Notes under the pieces: model-generated | What the model was told of the DNA's origin: nothing | Seen by the model: only the letters and a program-made list of their open reading frames with translations | The model's database searches: none | Shown here: positions 55,575 through 63,429 of the stretch, one piece after another | Position numbering within the stretch: the first letter of the stretch is position 1 | Layout of the letters: each line of letters opens with the position of its first letter | Assembly (NCBI RefSeq): GCF_029589495.1 | Contig: NZ_JAAIVF010000002.1 | Coordinates: 496,001-560,000, forward strand | Direction of reading: 5' to 3' | Origin: Speluncibacter jeojiensis | GTDB taxonomy: Bacteria > Actinomycetota > Actinomycetes > Mycobacteriales > Mycobacteriaceae | DNA length: 64,000 nt | Made by a program: the position numbers and the translations under genes

Positions 55575-56576
55575 ATGTACGCGATCACGCTGTCCGGCTT
55601 CGGCGATCCGGATGTGATGAGCTGGAGCGAGCAACCCGACCCGAGTCCCGGACCGGGCGAGGTGATCGTCGACGTGGCCGCGACCGCGGTCAACCGCGCC
55701 GACGTGATGCAGCGCCTCGGCTTCTATCCGCCCCCGCCGGGCGAAAGCGAGATCCTGGGCCTCGAATGCTCGGGGGTGATCAGCGAACTCGGTGCCGGCG
55801 TGACGCGCTGGCATGTCGGCGACCGGGTGTGCGCGCTGGTCGCCGGCGGCGGCTACGCCGAGCGGGTCGCGGTCCCGGTGACCCAACTGATGCCGATCCC
55901 GGCCGGGCTCGACCTCCACGTGGCGGCGTCGCTGCCGGAGGTGGCGTGCACGGTCTGGTCGAACCTGGTCATGGCTGCGGGTATGCGATCGGGACAACTC
56001 CTGCTGGTGCACGGCGGCGCCGGCGGCATCGGGACCCACGCGATCCAGGTGGCCACCGCACTGGGGGTCCGGGTGGCGGTCACCGCCGGCTCCGACGAGA
56101 AGCTGGCGCGCTGCCGCGAACTCGGCGCCGAGATCACCGTCAACTACCGCACCGAGGACTTCGTCGAGGCGATCAAGGCGGCGACCGCCGGTTCGGCGCG
56201 TCCGGGCGCGGACCTGATCCTCGACAACATGGGCGCGAAGTATCTCGCCCGGAACCTCGACGCATTGGCACCCGACGGTCAGCTGGTGATCATCGGCATG
56301 CAGGGCGGCCGCACCGCCGAGCTCGACCTGTCGGCGCTGATGGCCAAGCGTGCCCGTGTACTCGCGACCGGCCTGCGCACCCGTCCACGAATCGGGCCGT
56401 CCGGCAAGGCGGAGATCGCGGGTGCCGTCGTCGACCGGGTCTGGCCGCTGATCTCCGAGGGCCTGGTCCAGCCGGTCGTGCACGCGGAACTGCCGGTCGC
56501 CGAGGCCGCCGCAGCGCACCGGCTGCTCGACTCGGGTGAGGTCGTCGGCAAGATCGTGCTGGTCGTGCGCAACTGA
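55575..56576 (+). CDS. NADPH:quinone reductase, zinc-independent MDR (Rv3777-like)
   Basis: A 333-residue medium-chain dehydrogenase of the quinone oxidoreductase group. AVNRADVMQRLGFYPPPPG at about 40-58 is the family N-terminal block (the RADVMQR part is diagnostic) and VHGGAGGIGTHAIQ is the NADPH site. No zinc-ligand cysteines are present. It probably reduces quinones or enoyl-type substrates. Place and size match Rv3777. GGGAGG precedes ATG 55575. Confidence 0.9.
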   Translation: MYAITLSGFGDPDVMSWSEQPDPSPGPGEVIVDVAATAVNRADVMQRLGFYPPPPGESEILGLECSGVISELGAGVTRWHVGDRVCALVAGGGYAERVAVPVTQLMPIPAGLDLHVAASLPEVACTVWSNLVMAAGMRSGQLLLVHGGAGGIGTHAIQVATALGVRVAVTAGSDEKLARCRELGAEITVNYRTEDFVEAIKAATAGSARPGADLILDNMGAKYLARNLDALAPDGQLVIIGMQGGRTAELDLSALMAKRARVLATGLRTRPRIGPSGKAEIAGAVVDRVWPLISEGLVQPVVHAELPVAEAAAAHRLLDSGEVVGKIVLVVRN

Positions 56577-56586
56577 CCCGCCCGAC

Positions 56587-56625
56587 TACGTCACCGAGGC
56601 GACGGATTACGTCAGCGAGGCGACG
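56587..56625. repeat. 21-bp-period duplication at the end of the class V PLP gene
   Basis: TACGTCACCGAGGCGACG (56587-56604) and TACGTCAGCGAGGCGACG (56608-56625) differ at one base. The second copy holds the final codons and stop of the minus-strand PLP gene; the first lies just beyond the stop. It is a small duplication of a gene end. Confidence 0.8.
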
Positions 56626-57809
56626 ACCCGCACCAGCTGGTCGATCTCGTAGGCGGTCGTGTAGTGGCCGAGACCGATGGTCACCGCACCGCCGACCTCG
56701 GTGACGCCGATGGCGTCCAGTAGCCGGTTGACCGACCGGGTCGAGCTGAGCGCGCAGATCCCGTTGTCCGCCAGCCGCTGCACGACGTCGACGGCAGGGA
56801 CCCCGGCGACGGTGAAGCTGAGCGCCGGCACACGCTGCTCCGTGCCGCCGAGCACCATCACCGACGGCAGCGCGCGCAACGCCGAGAGCAACTGTTCGAG
56901 CAGCGGCTCGTGGTGGGTGTGCAGCGCGGCCAGCGACTTGACCAGCCGCTCACGCCGGCTGCCGGTCGCCGACTCGTCCAGCCCGGCCAGGTATTCGACC
57001 GAGGTCACCAGCCCGGCCAGCAGCGCGTACTGGTGCTCACCCACCTCGAGCCGCGCCGGCCCGCGCGCGTGCGGGTCCAGCGACAGCGAGCGCAGCCGGT
57101 CGAGCTGGTGCGGGTCGCGGAAGACCAGTGCGCCCAGCGTCGGACCGCCCCACGATGCCGAGTTGAGCACGAGCACGTCGGCCCCGAGTTCGTCGATGTC
57201 CAGCGGCCGGTACGGCGCCACCGCGGCGGCGTCCACGACGACCAGCGCCCCGACCTCGTGGGCGAGCTTCGCGATCGCCGGCACATCCGGCACGACGCCG
57301 ACGGTCGCCGAGGCCGCGGTCACCGCGACGAGCCTGGTCGACGGCCCGATCAGGTCGCCGTACTGCCAGGCGGGCAGCTCACAGGTCTCGATGTCCACCT
57401 CGGCCCACTGGACCTGGGCGCCGTAGAGGTCGGCCGCGCGCACCCACGGCGAGACGTTGGACTCCTCGTCCAGACGCGACAGCACCACCTCGGTCCCGAT
57501 GCCCAGCCTGCGGTGCATCGATTCAGCGAGCACCGACAGCAGCATCGACCGGTTCGGCCCGAGCACCACGCCCGCCGGGTCGGCGCCGACCACGTCGGCG
57601 ACCGCGGCACGCGCCGCGTCGAGGATCGCGGCGCTCCGTCGCGCCGACGGATAAGGCCCCGACGGAGCCGAGACCGATGCCCGGAAGGCCGTCGACACCG
57701 TGGTGGCGACCGTGTCCGGAATCTGCATCCCGGCCTGGGGATCGAGGTGGATCCAGCCGTCCCCCAAAGACGGGAAGAGCCCCCTCACCCGCCAGACGTC
57801 GTAGACCAT
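56607..57809 (-). CDS. Class V PLP-fold protein with degenerate active site (Rv3778c-like)
   Basis: A 400-residue protein with the cysteine-desulfurase/kynureninase-type fold. The fold is clear, but the cofactor residues are altered: the SxHK lysine motif reads SASW at 217-220, the EHHAN motif reads DEESN at 114-118 and DGAQ reads DAAA at 193-196. It may bind PLP poorly or not at all and have a structural or regulatory role. Location beside the quinone reductase and bpa matches Rv3778c. It is divergent from bpa. Confidence 0.78.
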   Translation of the reverse strand: MVYDVWRVRGLFPSLGDGWIHLDPQAGMQIPDTVATTVSTAFRASVSAPSGPYPSARRSAAILDAARAAVADVVGADPAGVVLGPNRSMLLSVLAESMHRRLGIGTEVVLSRLDEESNVSPWVRAADLYGAQVQWAEVDIETCELPAWQYGDLIGPSTRLVAVTAASATVGVVPDVPAIAKLAHEVGALVVVDAAAVAPYRPLDIDELGADVLVLNSASWGGPTLGALVFRDPHQLDRLRSLSLDPHARGPARLEVGEHQYALLAGLVTSVEYLAGLDESATGSRRERLVKSLAALHTHHEPLLEQLLSALRALPSVMVLGGTEQRVPALSFTVAGVPAVDVVQRLADNGICALSSTRSVNRLLDAIGVTEVGGAVTIGLGHYTTAYEIDQLVRVVASLT

Positions 57810-57979
57810 GCCGTACAGAGTAGGTGCCCCGTGTTACCGACTGTGATCCACGTCCCCGTTGCCCGAGCGGCCGCCGTGGTCCCCACCCGGGTATCGACAC
57901 GACGCCGCCGCGCCGGGTCCGTCGGGCCGCGGCCGCGCCATCGCGCGCAGCGCCGACCGGTAGGCGGCAGAATGGCCCC

Positions 57980-58525
57980 ATGGCGGATTCCGAGAACGAG
58001 CAAGTCGTGGTCATCGGCCCCAACGGGCAACCGGTGGCGATCCCCGCGAGCCAGGTACCCGGTGGCGCCGCGACGGGCGACGAGACGACCGACAACTCGC
58101 TCGCGGACATGGTCGAGCAGCCGGCCAAGGTGATGCGGATCGGCACCATGATCAAGCAGCTGCTGGAGGAGGTGCGGGCGGCCCCGCTCGACGACGCCAG
58201 CCGCACGCGGCTGCGCACGATCCACCAGTCCTCGATCCACGAGCTCGAACAGGGCCTGGCCCCGGAACTGCGGGAGGAGCTCGAGCGGCTCGCGCTGCCG
58301 TTCAGCGAGGACGCCGTGCCCTCGGATGCCGAACTGCGCATCGCGCAGGCTCAGCTCGTCGGCTGGCTCGAAGGCCTGTTCCACGGCATCCAGACGGCAC
58401 TGTTCGCGCAGCAGATGGCGGCACGGGCGCAACTCGAGCAGATGCGACACGCACTGCCGCAAGGTCCCGGATCGCCGCAGGACGGTCCGGTGAACCCGAT
58501 GGGCGGGACGGGGCAGTACCTCTAG
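57980..58525 (+). CDS. bpa: Bacterial proteasome activator
   Basis: A 181-residue homolog of Bpa/PafE (Rv3780), an ATP-independent ring activator of the 20S proteasome. The helical core runs from about residue 40 to 150 (VMRIGTMIKQLLEEVRAAPL, then WLEGLFHGIQTALFAQQMAA). The C-terminus ends exactly in GQYL, the motif that docks into the proteasome and opens its gate. The N-terminal 35 residues look disordered. It lies directly upstream of the galactan export genes, as in M. tuberculosis apart from Rv3779. Confidence 0.94.
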   Translation: MADSENEQVVVIGPNGQPVAIPASQVPGGAATGDETTDNSLADMVEQPAKVMRIGTMIKQLLEEVRAAPLDDASRTRLRTIHQSSIHELEQGLAPELREELERLALPFSEDAVPSDAELRIAQAQLVGWLEGLFHGIQTALFAQQMAARAQLEQMRHALPQGPGSPQDGPVNPMGGTGQYL

Positions 58526-58544
58526 ACCGGTACTCTTGGCGTCC

Positions 58545-59414
58545 GTGTCAGCTGATGTGAGCCCTGCCGTCGCCGAGCAGCGGCCCGTCGTGTCGGATTC
58601 GCGGACGTTCAAGCGGGCCTTCCAGGACCTGCGTGACGGGTGGCAGCAGCGCGAGCTGTGGCTGCACCTCGGATGGCAGGACATCAAGCAGAAGTACCGC
58701 CGCTCGGTGCTCGGCCCGTTCTGGATCACCATCGCGACCGGCGTCATGGCGCTGGCGTTGGGCCTGCTCTACTCGGTGATCCTCGACCAGCAGATGTCGT
58801 ACTTCCTGCCGTACCTGACGGTCGGGCTGATCATCTGGACGCTGATCCAGGGCTGCATCCTCGAGGGCTCCGAGGTGTTCATCGCCAATGAGGGCCTGAT
58901 CAAACAGTTGCCGTCGGCGCTGAGTGTGCACGTGTACCGGTTGGTGTGGCGGCAACTGCTGCTGTTCGCGCACAACCTGATCATCTACGTCATCCTGATC
59001 CTGGTGTTCCTGGGCAGCCACCACCTGTCGTGGAGTTCGCTGATGGCGATCCCGGCGCTCGCGCTGCTGGTTCTCAACGGGGTGTGGGCGTCGCTGCTGT
59101 TCGGCATCTTCGCCACGCGCTACCGCGACATCGCCCCGCTGCTGAACAGCATGGTGCAGTTGCTGTTCTACGTGACCCCGATCGTGTGGACCACCAAGGT
59201 GATCACCGACCGCGGCGGCAAGGCGGCCGACCGCGCGAAGCTGGCCGAGATCAACCCGCTGTACCACTATCTCGACATCATCCGCGCGCCGATGCTCGGC
59301 GAGCCGCAGCAGGCGTACCACTGGTACATCGTCATCGGCTGCACGGTCGTCGGCTGGGCGCTGGCCCTGCTGGCGCTGCGCAACTACCGGGCCCGCGTGC
59401 CCTATTGGGTGTGA
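58545..59414 (+). CDS. wzm: Galactan export ABC transporter, permease (Wzm/RfbD-like)
   Basis: A 289-residue ABC-2 permease with about six spans and a cytoplasmic N-terminus (YRRSVLGPFWITIATGVM is the family start). It forms the channel that carries lipid-linked galactan across the membrane for arabinogalactan assembly, as Rv3783 does. GTG 58545 is preceded 8 bases upstream by TACTCT, a good -10, so the message could be leaderless. An alternative TTG lies at 58536. It is followed by wzt after 7 bp. Confidence 0.92.
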   Translation: MSADVSPAVAEQRPVVSDSRTFKRAFQDLRDGWQQRELWLHLGWQDIKQKYRRSVLGPFWITIATGVMALALGLLYSVILDQQMSYFLPYLTVGLIIWTLIQGCILEGSEVFIANEGLIKQLPSALSVHVYRLVWRQLLLFAHNLIIYVILILVFLGSHHLSWSSLMAIPALALLVLNGVWASLLFGIFATRYRDIAPLLNSMVQLLFYVTPIVWTTKVITDRGGKAADRAKLAEINPLYHYLDIIRAPMLGEPQQAYHWYIVIGCTVVGWALALLALRNYRARVPYWV

Positions 59415-59421
59415 GGCTCAC

Positions 59422-60222
59422 ATGACATCGACCGTCAGCATCGACACGTACCAGGCGTGCGTCGACTTCCCCATCTTCGACGCCAAGTCCCGCTCGCTGA
59501 AGAAGGCGTTCCTGGGCAAGGCCGGCGGCGCCATCGGCCGCACCGACTCGAACACCGTCGTGGTCGAGGCGCTGCGCGACATCACGCTCTCACTCAAGGA
59601 GGGCGACCGGATCGGCCTGGTCGGGCACAACGGCGCGGGCAAGTCGACGCTGCTGCGGTTGCTGTCGGGGATCTACGAACCGACCCGCGGCAGTGCGGTC
59701 GTGCGGGGCCGGGTCGCGCCGGTCTTCGACCTCGGCGTCGGCATGGACCCGGAGATCTCCGGCTTCGAGAACATCATCATCCGCGGACTGTTCCTGGGCA
59801 TGACCCGCAAGCAGATGCAGGCCAAGATCGACGAGATCGCGGACTTCACCGAGCTCGGCGAGTACCTGCACATGCCGCTGCGCACCTATTCGACCGGCAT
59901 GCGGGTGCGCCTGGCGATGGGCGTGGTCACCAGCATCGACCCGGAGATCCTGCTGCTCGACGAGGGTATCGGCGCAGTCGACGCGGAGTTCATGAAGAAG
60001 GCGCGGATCCGCCTGCAGGAGTTGGTCAAGCGCTCCGGGATCCTGGTGTTCGCCAGCCACTCCAACGAGTTCCTCGCCCAGTTGTGCGACTCGGCGATGT
60101 GGATCGACCACGGCACCATCCGGATGCACAGCAGCATCGACGAGGTCGTCGGCGCTTACGAGGGTCCCGACGCCGCCGCACACGTGCGCCGGGTGCTCGC
60201 GGAGACCGGTGACCGTGCCTGA
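59422..60222 (+). CDS. wzt: Galactan export ABC transporter, ATPase (Wzt/RfbE-like)
   Basis: A 266-residue nucleotide-binding subunit. Walker A is GHNGAGKST at about 74-82, the signature is YSTGM (the polysaccharide-exporter form), Walker B is EILLLDE and the switch His lies in SHS. It lacks the C-terminal carbohydrate-binding domain of O9a-type Wzt, so export is not terminus-gated in that way. It overlaps glfT1 by 14 bp. Equivalent to Rv3781. Confidence 0.95.
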   Translation: MTSTVSIDTYQACVDFPIFDAKSRSLKKAFLGKAGGAIGRTDSNTVVVEALRDITLSLKEGDRIGLVGHNGAGKSTLLRLLSGIYEPTRGSAVVRGRVAPVFDLGVGMDPEISGFENIIIRGLFLGMTRKQMQAKIDEIADFTELGEYLHMPLRTYSTGMRVRLAMGVVTSIDPEILLLDEGIGAVDAEFMKKARIRLQELVKRSGILVFASHSNEFLAQLCDSAMWIDHGTIRMHSSIDEVVGAYEGPDAAAHVRRVLAETGDRA

Positions 60223-61129
60223 CGAGGTCCAGCCTGACCGGGTCGTCGCGGTCGTCGTCACCCACAAGCGGCGCGAACTGCTCGAACAGTCGCTCAAGGT
60301 GCTGGCCGGACAGTCGCGGCCGGTCGACCACCTGGTGGTCGTCGACAACGCCGACGAGCCCGAGGTCAAGGCGCTGGTCGAGGCCTTCCCGGTGCCGACC
60401 AGCTACCTCGGCTCGCGCCACAACCTCGGCGGCGCAGGCGGTTTCGCGCTGGGCATGCTCTACGCGCTCTCGCTCGGCGCGGACTGGGTGTGGCTGGCCG
60501 ACGACGACGGCCGGCCCGAGGGCCCCGAGGTGCTCGCCACGCTGCTGGATTGCGCTGCGCGGCACGGACTGTCGGAGGTCTCGCCGGTGGTCTGCGACAT
60601 CGACGACCCGGACCGGCTGGCGTTTCCGCTGCGCCGCGGGACCGTCTGGCGCCGGCGGCGCTCGGAACTGCACACCGAAGGGTCGGGCGACGACCTGCTG
60701 CCCGGCATCGCGTCGCTGTTCAACGGCGCACTGTTCCGCGCCGAGTCGATCGACGCGGTCGGCGTGCCGGACCTGCGCCTGTTCGTCCGCGGCGACGAGG
60801 TCGAGGTGCACCGCCGACTGGTCCGCTCGGGTCTGCCGTTCGGCACCTGCCTGACCACGGCCTACCTGCACCCGAACGGCGCGGACGAGTTCAAGCCGAT
60901 CCTCGGCGGCCGGATGCACACCCAGTACCCGGACAACGACACCAAGCGGTTCTTCACCTATCGCAACCGCGGCTACCTGATGGCACAGCCCGGGATGCGC
61001 AAGCTGCTCCCCCAGGAGTACGCCCGGTTCGGCTGGTTCTTCCTTGTCCAGCAACGTGATCCGCGCGGATTCCGGGAGTGGATGCGACTGCGCGGCCTGG
61101 GCCGCCGGGAACGGTTCGAGCGGCCCTAG
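60209..61129 (+). CDS. glfT1: Galactofuranosyltransferase GlfT1
   Basis: A 306-residue GT2-family enzyme. VVVTHKRRELLEQSLK opens the nucleotide-sugar fold, DDDGRP provides the metal-binding DxD and RGDEVEVHRR contains the acidic base region. GlfT1 adds the first galactofuranose residues to the rhamnosyl-GlcNAc lipid linker before GlfT2 extends the galactan. GTG 60209 lies inside wzt, so translation is coupled. Equivalent to Rv3782. Confidence 0.93.
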   Translation: MTVPDEVQPDRVVAVVVTHKRRELLEQSLKVLAGQSRPVDHLVVVDNADEPEVKALVEAFPVPTSYLGSRHNLGGAGGFALGMLYALSLGADWVWLADDDGRPEGPEVLATLLDCAARHGLSEVSPVVCDIDDPDRLAFPLRRGTVWRRRRSELHTEGSGDDLLPGIASLFNGALFRAESIDAVGVPDLRLFVRGDEVEVHRRLVRSGLPFGTCLTTAYLHPNGADEFKPILGGRMHTQYPDNDTKRFFTYRNRGYLMAQPGMRKLLPQEYARFGWFFLVQQRDPRGFREWMRLRGLGRRERFERP

Positions 61130-61162
61130 CTCTTCGGACGCCCCCAGGCTTCTCGAGCGACC

Positions 61163-62431
61163 TCAGGTCCCGAGGATGCCCATCACCGCGGAGTAGACGC
61201 CGAGCCCCGCGGTCGCCGCGATGATCGCGAGCACGATCCACCGGTACGCGCCGGCCAGCCGGAACCGGCCGGACAGCGCCTTGCGGGCGAGCAGGTAGAG
61301 GAACGTCAGCACCGTGGGCAGCAGCAGCGCGTTCATCACCTGCACCCACAAATTGAGCTGGATCAGGTTGACGCCCGACAGCACGATCATCGCGCCGGCG
61401 AGGATCACGACGAAGAACACCGCGTAGAACCACGGCGCCTCGCGCGGCGAATGCTCGAGCGAACGCTTGTAGCCGGTGACCTCGCCGAGCCCCCACGCGG
61501 CGGTCAGGCTGGCGACGATCGCGGCGATCAGCGAGGCGCCGACCATCCCGAGGGAGAACAGCACGCGGCCGGCGAAGTCGCCGAGGTGTGGGGTAATCGC
61601 GTCCGAGATGTCCTGCACGGTGTTCAGGCTCGCGTTCTGTTGACCGTGCGCCCACAGCGTGGCCGCGACGGTGACCAGCATCCCTACCATGACCAGCTGG
61701 GTGATGACCGACCCGACCGCGGTGTCCCAGCGGGCGATGCGCAGATGCTTGACGGTCAGTCCCTTGTCCACCACCGCGGACTGCTGATAGAAGATCATCC
61801 ACGGCATGACCACCGCGCCGATGTTCGCGGCGATCAGGAACATGTAGTCGGAGTTGCCGATCGGGAATGTGGCCAGACCCCGCACGATCTGGTGCGGATC
61901 GGGACCGGCCAGGAACATCGTCACCAGGAACACCAGCTCGAACAGGCCGACGGCGATGGCGACCCGCTCGACGCGGCGGTAGCTGCCGGTGACGACCATG
62001 ATCGCGAGGAACGCGACCACCGCGAGTGTGCCCACCCACTTCGGGAGGCCCCACATCATCCCGACGCCCGCTATGCCGCTCATCTCGGTGACGATCGCTC
62101 CCGCGCACGCGAGCACCAGCGTCGACACCGACAGCCACGCCCACCCGGTGCCGAACCGTTCCCGGATCAGCTCGCCGTGCCCCTTGCCGGTGACCAGCCC
62201 GAGCCGAACGGTCAGTTCCTGCACCACGAACACGATGGGGATCAGCACGAGCTGCGCGAGCAGCAGCGAGTACCCCCAGGTGGCGCCGCTCTGCGCGGCG
62301 GTGATCAGGCTGCCGGCGTCGGTGTCGGCGAGCATGACCGCCAGGCCCGGTCCGGCGGTCGCCAGCCACATCAGCAGCGCGGTCTTGGGTGTCACCCGGC
62401 GCGGGGTCCGGCGCGGTGCGGTGTCCAGCAT
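61163..62431 (-). CDS. NRAMP-related divalent metal transporter, second copy
   Basis: A 422-residue, 11-span transporter. The TM1 site reads DTDAG (Asp36) instead of DPGN, and TM6 reads MPW (Met209) instead of MPH. It therefore keeps the metal-site methionine that the copy at 38704 has lost. An M-box riboswitch about 0.7 kb upstream on the same strand points to magnesium uptake, but manganese or mixed transport is possible. There is no long N- or C-terminal extension. It is convergent with glfT1. Confidence 0.88.
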   Translation of the reverse strand: MLDTAPRRTPRRVTPKTALLMWLATAGPGLAVMLADTDAGSLITAAQSGATWGYSLLLAQLVLIPIVFVVQELTVRLGLVTGKGHGELIRERFGTGWAWLSVSTLVLACAGAIVTEMSGIAGVGMMWGLPKWVGTLAVVAFLAIMVVTGSYRRVERVAIAVGLFELVFLVTMFLAGPDPHQIVRGLATFPIGNSDYMFLIAANIGAVVMPWMIFYQQSAVVDKGLTVKHLRIARWDTAVGSVITQLVMVGMLVTVAATLWAHGQQNASLNTVQDISDAITPHLGDFAGRVLFSLGMVGASLIAAIVASLTAAWGLGEVTGYKRSLEHSPREAPWFYAVFFVVILAGAMIVLSGVNLIQLNLWVQVMNALLLPTVLTFLYLLARKALSGRFRLAGAYRWIVLAIIAATAGLGVYSAVMGILGT

Positions 62432-62671
62432 CCTGGCCGCCTCTCGGGAAGTGATTTGGGCAGGCTCACCTTAGATCCGGAACCTGTCAGCTTCCTGGCG
62501 GTCGACGCTCCGCTACCGCTTTCGTCTTCGGCGGCCGAGGCCGTCCCGTCCCGTCCCGTGCTCATCGCGCCGGGGCGGTCGCGGGCGGGGTGCTCCGGTC
62601 CTGGACGAACAGAATGCCCGAGACCACCGCGACCGTCGCAGCGACGGTCGCGGACGGCCCGACCCGGGCAT

Positions 62672-62860
62672 TCACCAGTGCGTACCGCCGCCGAGGGAGG
62701 CCGCGACGATTGCGGTCGGCGCGCACGCCGCACGCAGGTTCGCACGCTCCTGCGGAGTCAGGTTGCGACGAGCCCGGATACGTCGCAAGTGATTGCGGCA
62801 CACCGTGATCGACAACAATGCGACCGGGTTGTGGACACGACGGGACAGAACGAAGGCCAT
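62672..62860 (-). CDS. Small basic protein between M-box 2 and the NRAMP-related gene
   Basis: A 62-residue Arg-rich protein (MAFVLSRRVHNPVALLSITV...) with a run of hydrophobic residues near its start and Ala/Gly-rich end. GAGGAGAAG lies 6 bases before ATG 62860, a strong site. Another frame overlapping its end encodes a hydrophobic segment (ATVAATVAVVSGILFVQ), so a frameshifted longer gene is possible. No homolog recognised. Confidence 0.4.
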   Translation of the reverse strand: MAFVLSRRVHNPVALLSITVCRNHLRRIRARRNLTPQERANLRAACAPTAIVAASLGGGTHW

Positions 62861-62961
62861 GATGCTTCTCCTCACGGGGAAGGTCGCGGCAGGCCGATCA
62901 GCCGTCACCTGACCACGGCGACGCGATGCGACGAGGACACACCCCGCGCATCACGCTGCGT

Positions 62962-63039
62962 TCAGGATCGGAGGGCCGGCACCGGGCCGCGACCGAGTGG
63001 GAACAATTCGATACTCGGATAAGGACTATCGCCACTCAT
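62962..63039 (-). CDS. Leader peptide uORF of M-box 2 (25 aa, SPYP motif)
   Basis: ATG 63039 opens MSGDSPYPSIELFPLGRG..., with five prolines in 25 codons. GAGGAGGTGGGG lies 9 bases upstream. The DNA around the start is conserved with the M-box 1 leader (GCGAGGAGGTG and ATAGTCCNTATCCGA in both), while the 3' parts differ. It begins about 90 bases after the M-box core. A magnesium-sensing attenuator role is inferred. Confidence 0.65.
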   Translation of the reverse strand: MSGDSPYPSIELFPLGRGPVPALRS

Positions 63040-63126
63040 CGTGTTCCCCACCTCCTCGCAGCCGAGACGCACGCGGGCGTCGTGTCGATGCACACGGGGA
63101 GGCGCCCGGATTCAGATTCCCGGGCG

Positions 63127-63293
63127 GGCACCCCTCTCGTCAGAGTTTCGGCACTGCACGACGTGATCCCTTGGCGGGAAGCCACTTCGGGTCACCCCTT
63201 AATCCGGGGAGACCTGTCCTAACCTTGGGCGTCTCTCGACGTCGTCAGATCAGTGGCCTGTGTTCGTGCAGGAGCCTCACCTAGCGAGGTGCT
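63127..63293 (-). promoter_or_regulatory. M-box (ykoK) magnesium riboswitch 2
   Basis: Minus-strand RNA keeps nearly all M-box consensus blocks: CTAGGTGAGGCTCCTGC, ACACAGGCCACTG, CGAGAGACGCCCAAGG, TTAGGACAGG, CCGGATTAAGGGG, AAGTGGCTTCCCGCC, GTGCAGTGCCGAAACTCTG and ACGAGAGGGG. It aligns block for block with copy 1. It should lower expression of the downstream NRAMP-related gene when Mg2+ is ample. Confidence 0.9.
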
Positions 63294-63302
63294 TGCCTGA
63301 AA

Positions 63303-63351
63303 ATAGTGAGCGTGTTCGCGCGTCGTGTCAAATCGAAAACGATGCGAACAC
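63303..63351 (-). promoter_or_regulatory. Promoter of the M-box 2 operon with an overlapping inverted repeat
   Basis: On the minus strand TTGACA (63331-63326) and CACTAT (63308-63303) are 17 bases apart, and transcription would start just before the M-box. GTGTTCGC (63312-63319) and GCGAACAC (63344-63351) form an inverted repeat that brackets the -35 element, so a protein operator is likely in addition to the riboswitch. Confidence 0.55.
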
Positions 63352-63429
63352 ACTCGTCCTTACGTGATCTTTACGAGTACATCACCTTGACCCGCAATAC
63401 ATTTCATTCGACCGATACTCGTCTTCCCA

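Noticed and set aside
62392-62745. 117-codon frame upstream of the second NRAMP-related gene
   Set aside because: It overlaps the NRAMP-related start, has Arg/Pro/Ser-rich shadow composition, lacks a ribosome site, and conflicts with the better supported ORF at 62672-62860.
63312-63351. Inverted repeat as a terminator for the LytR_C gene
   Set aside because: It overlaps a near-ideal promoter (TTGACA-N17-CACTAT) placed exactly for the M-box, and has no T-rich tail; an operator fits better.
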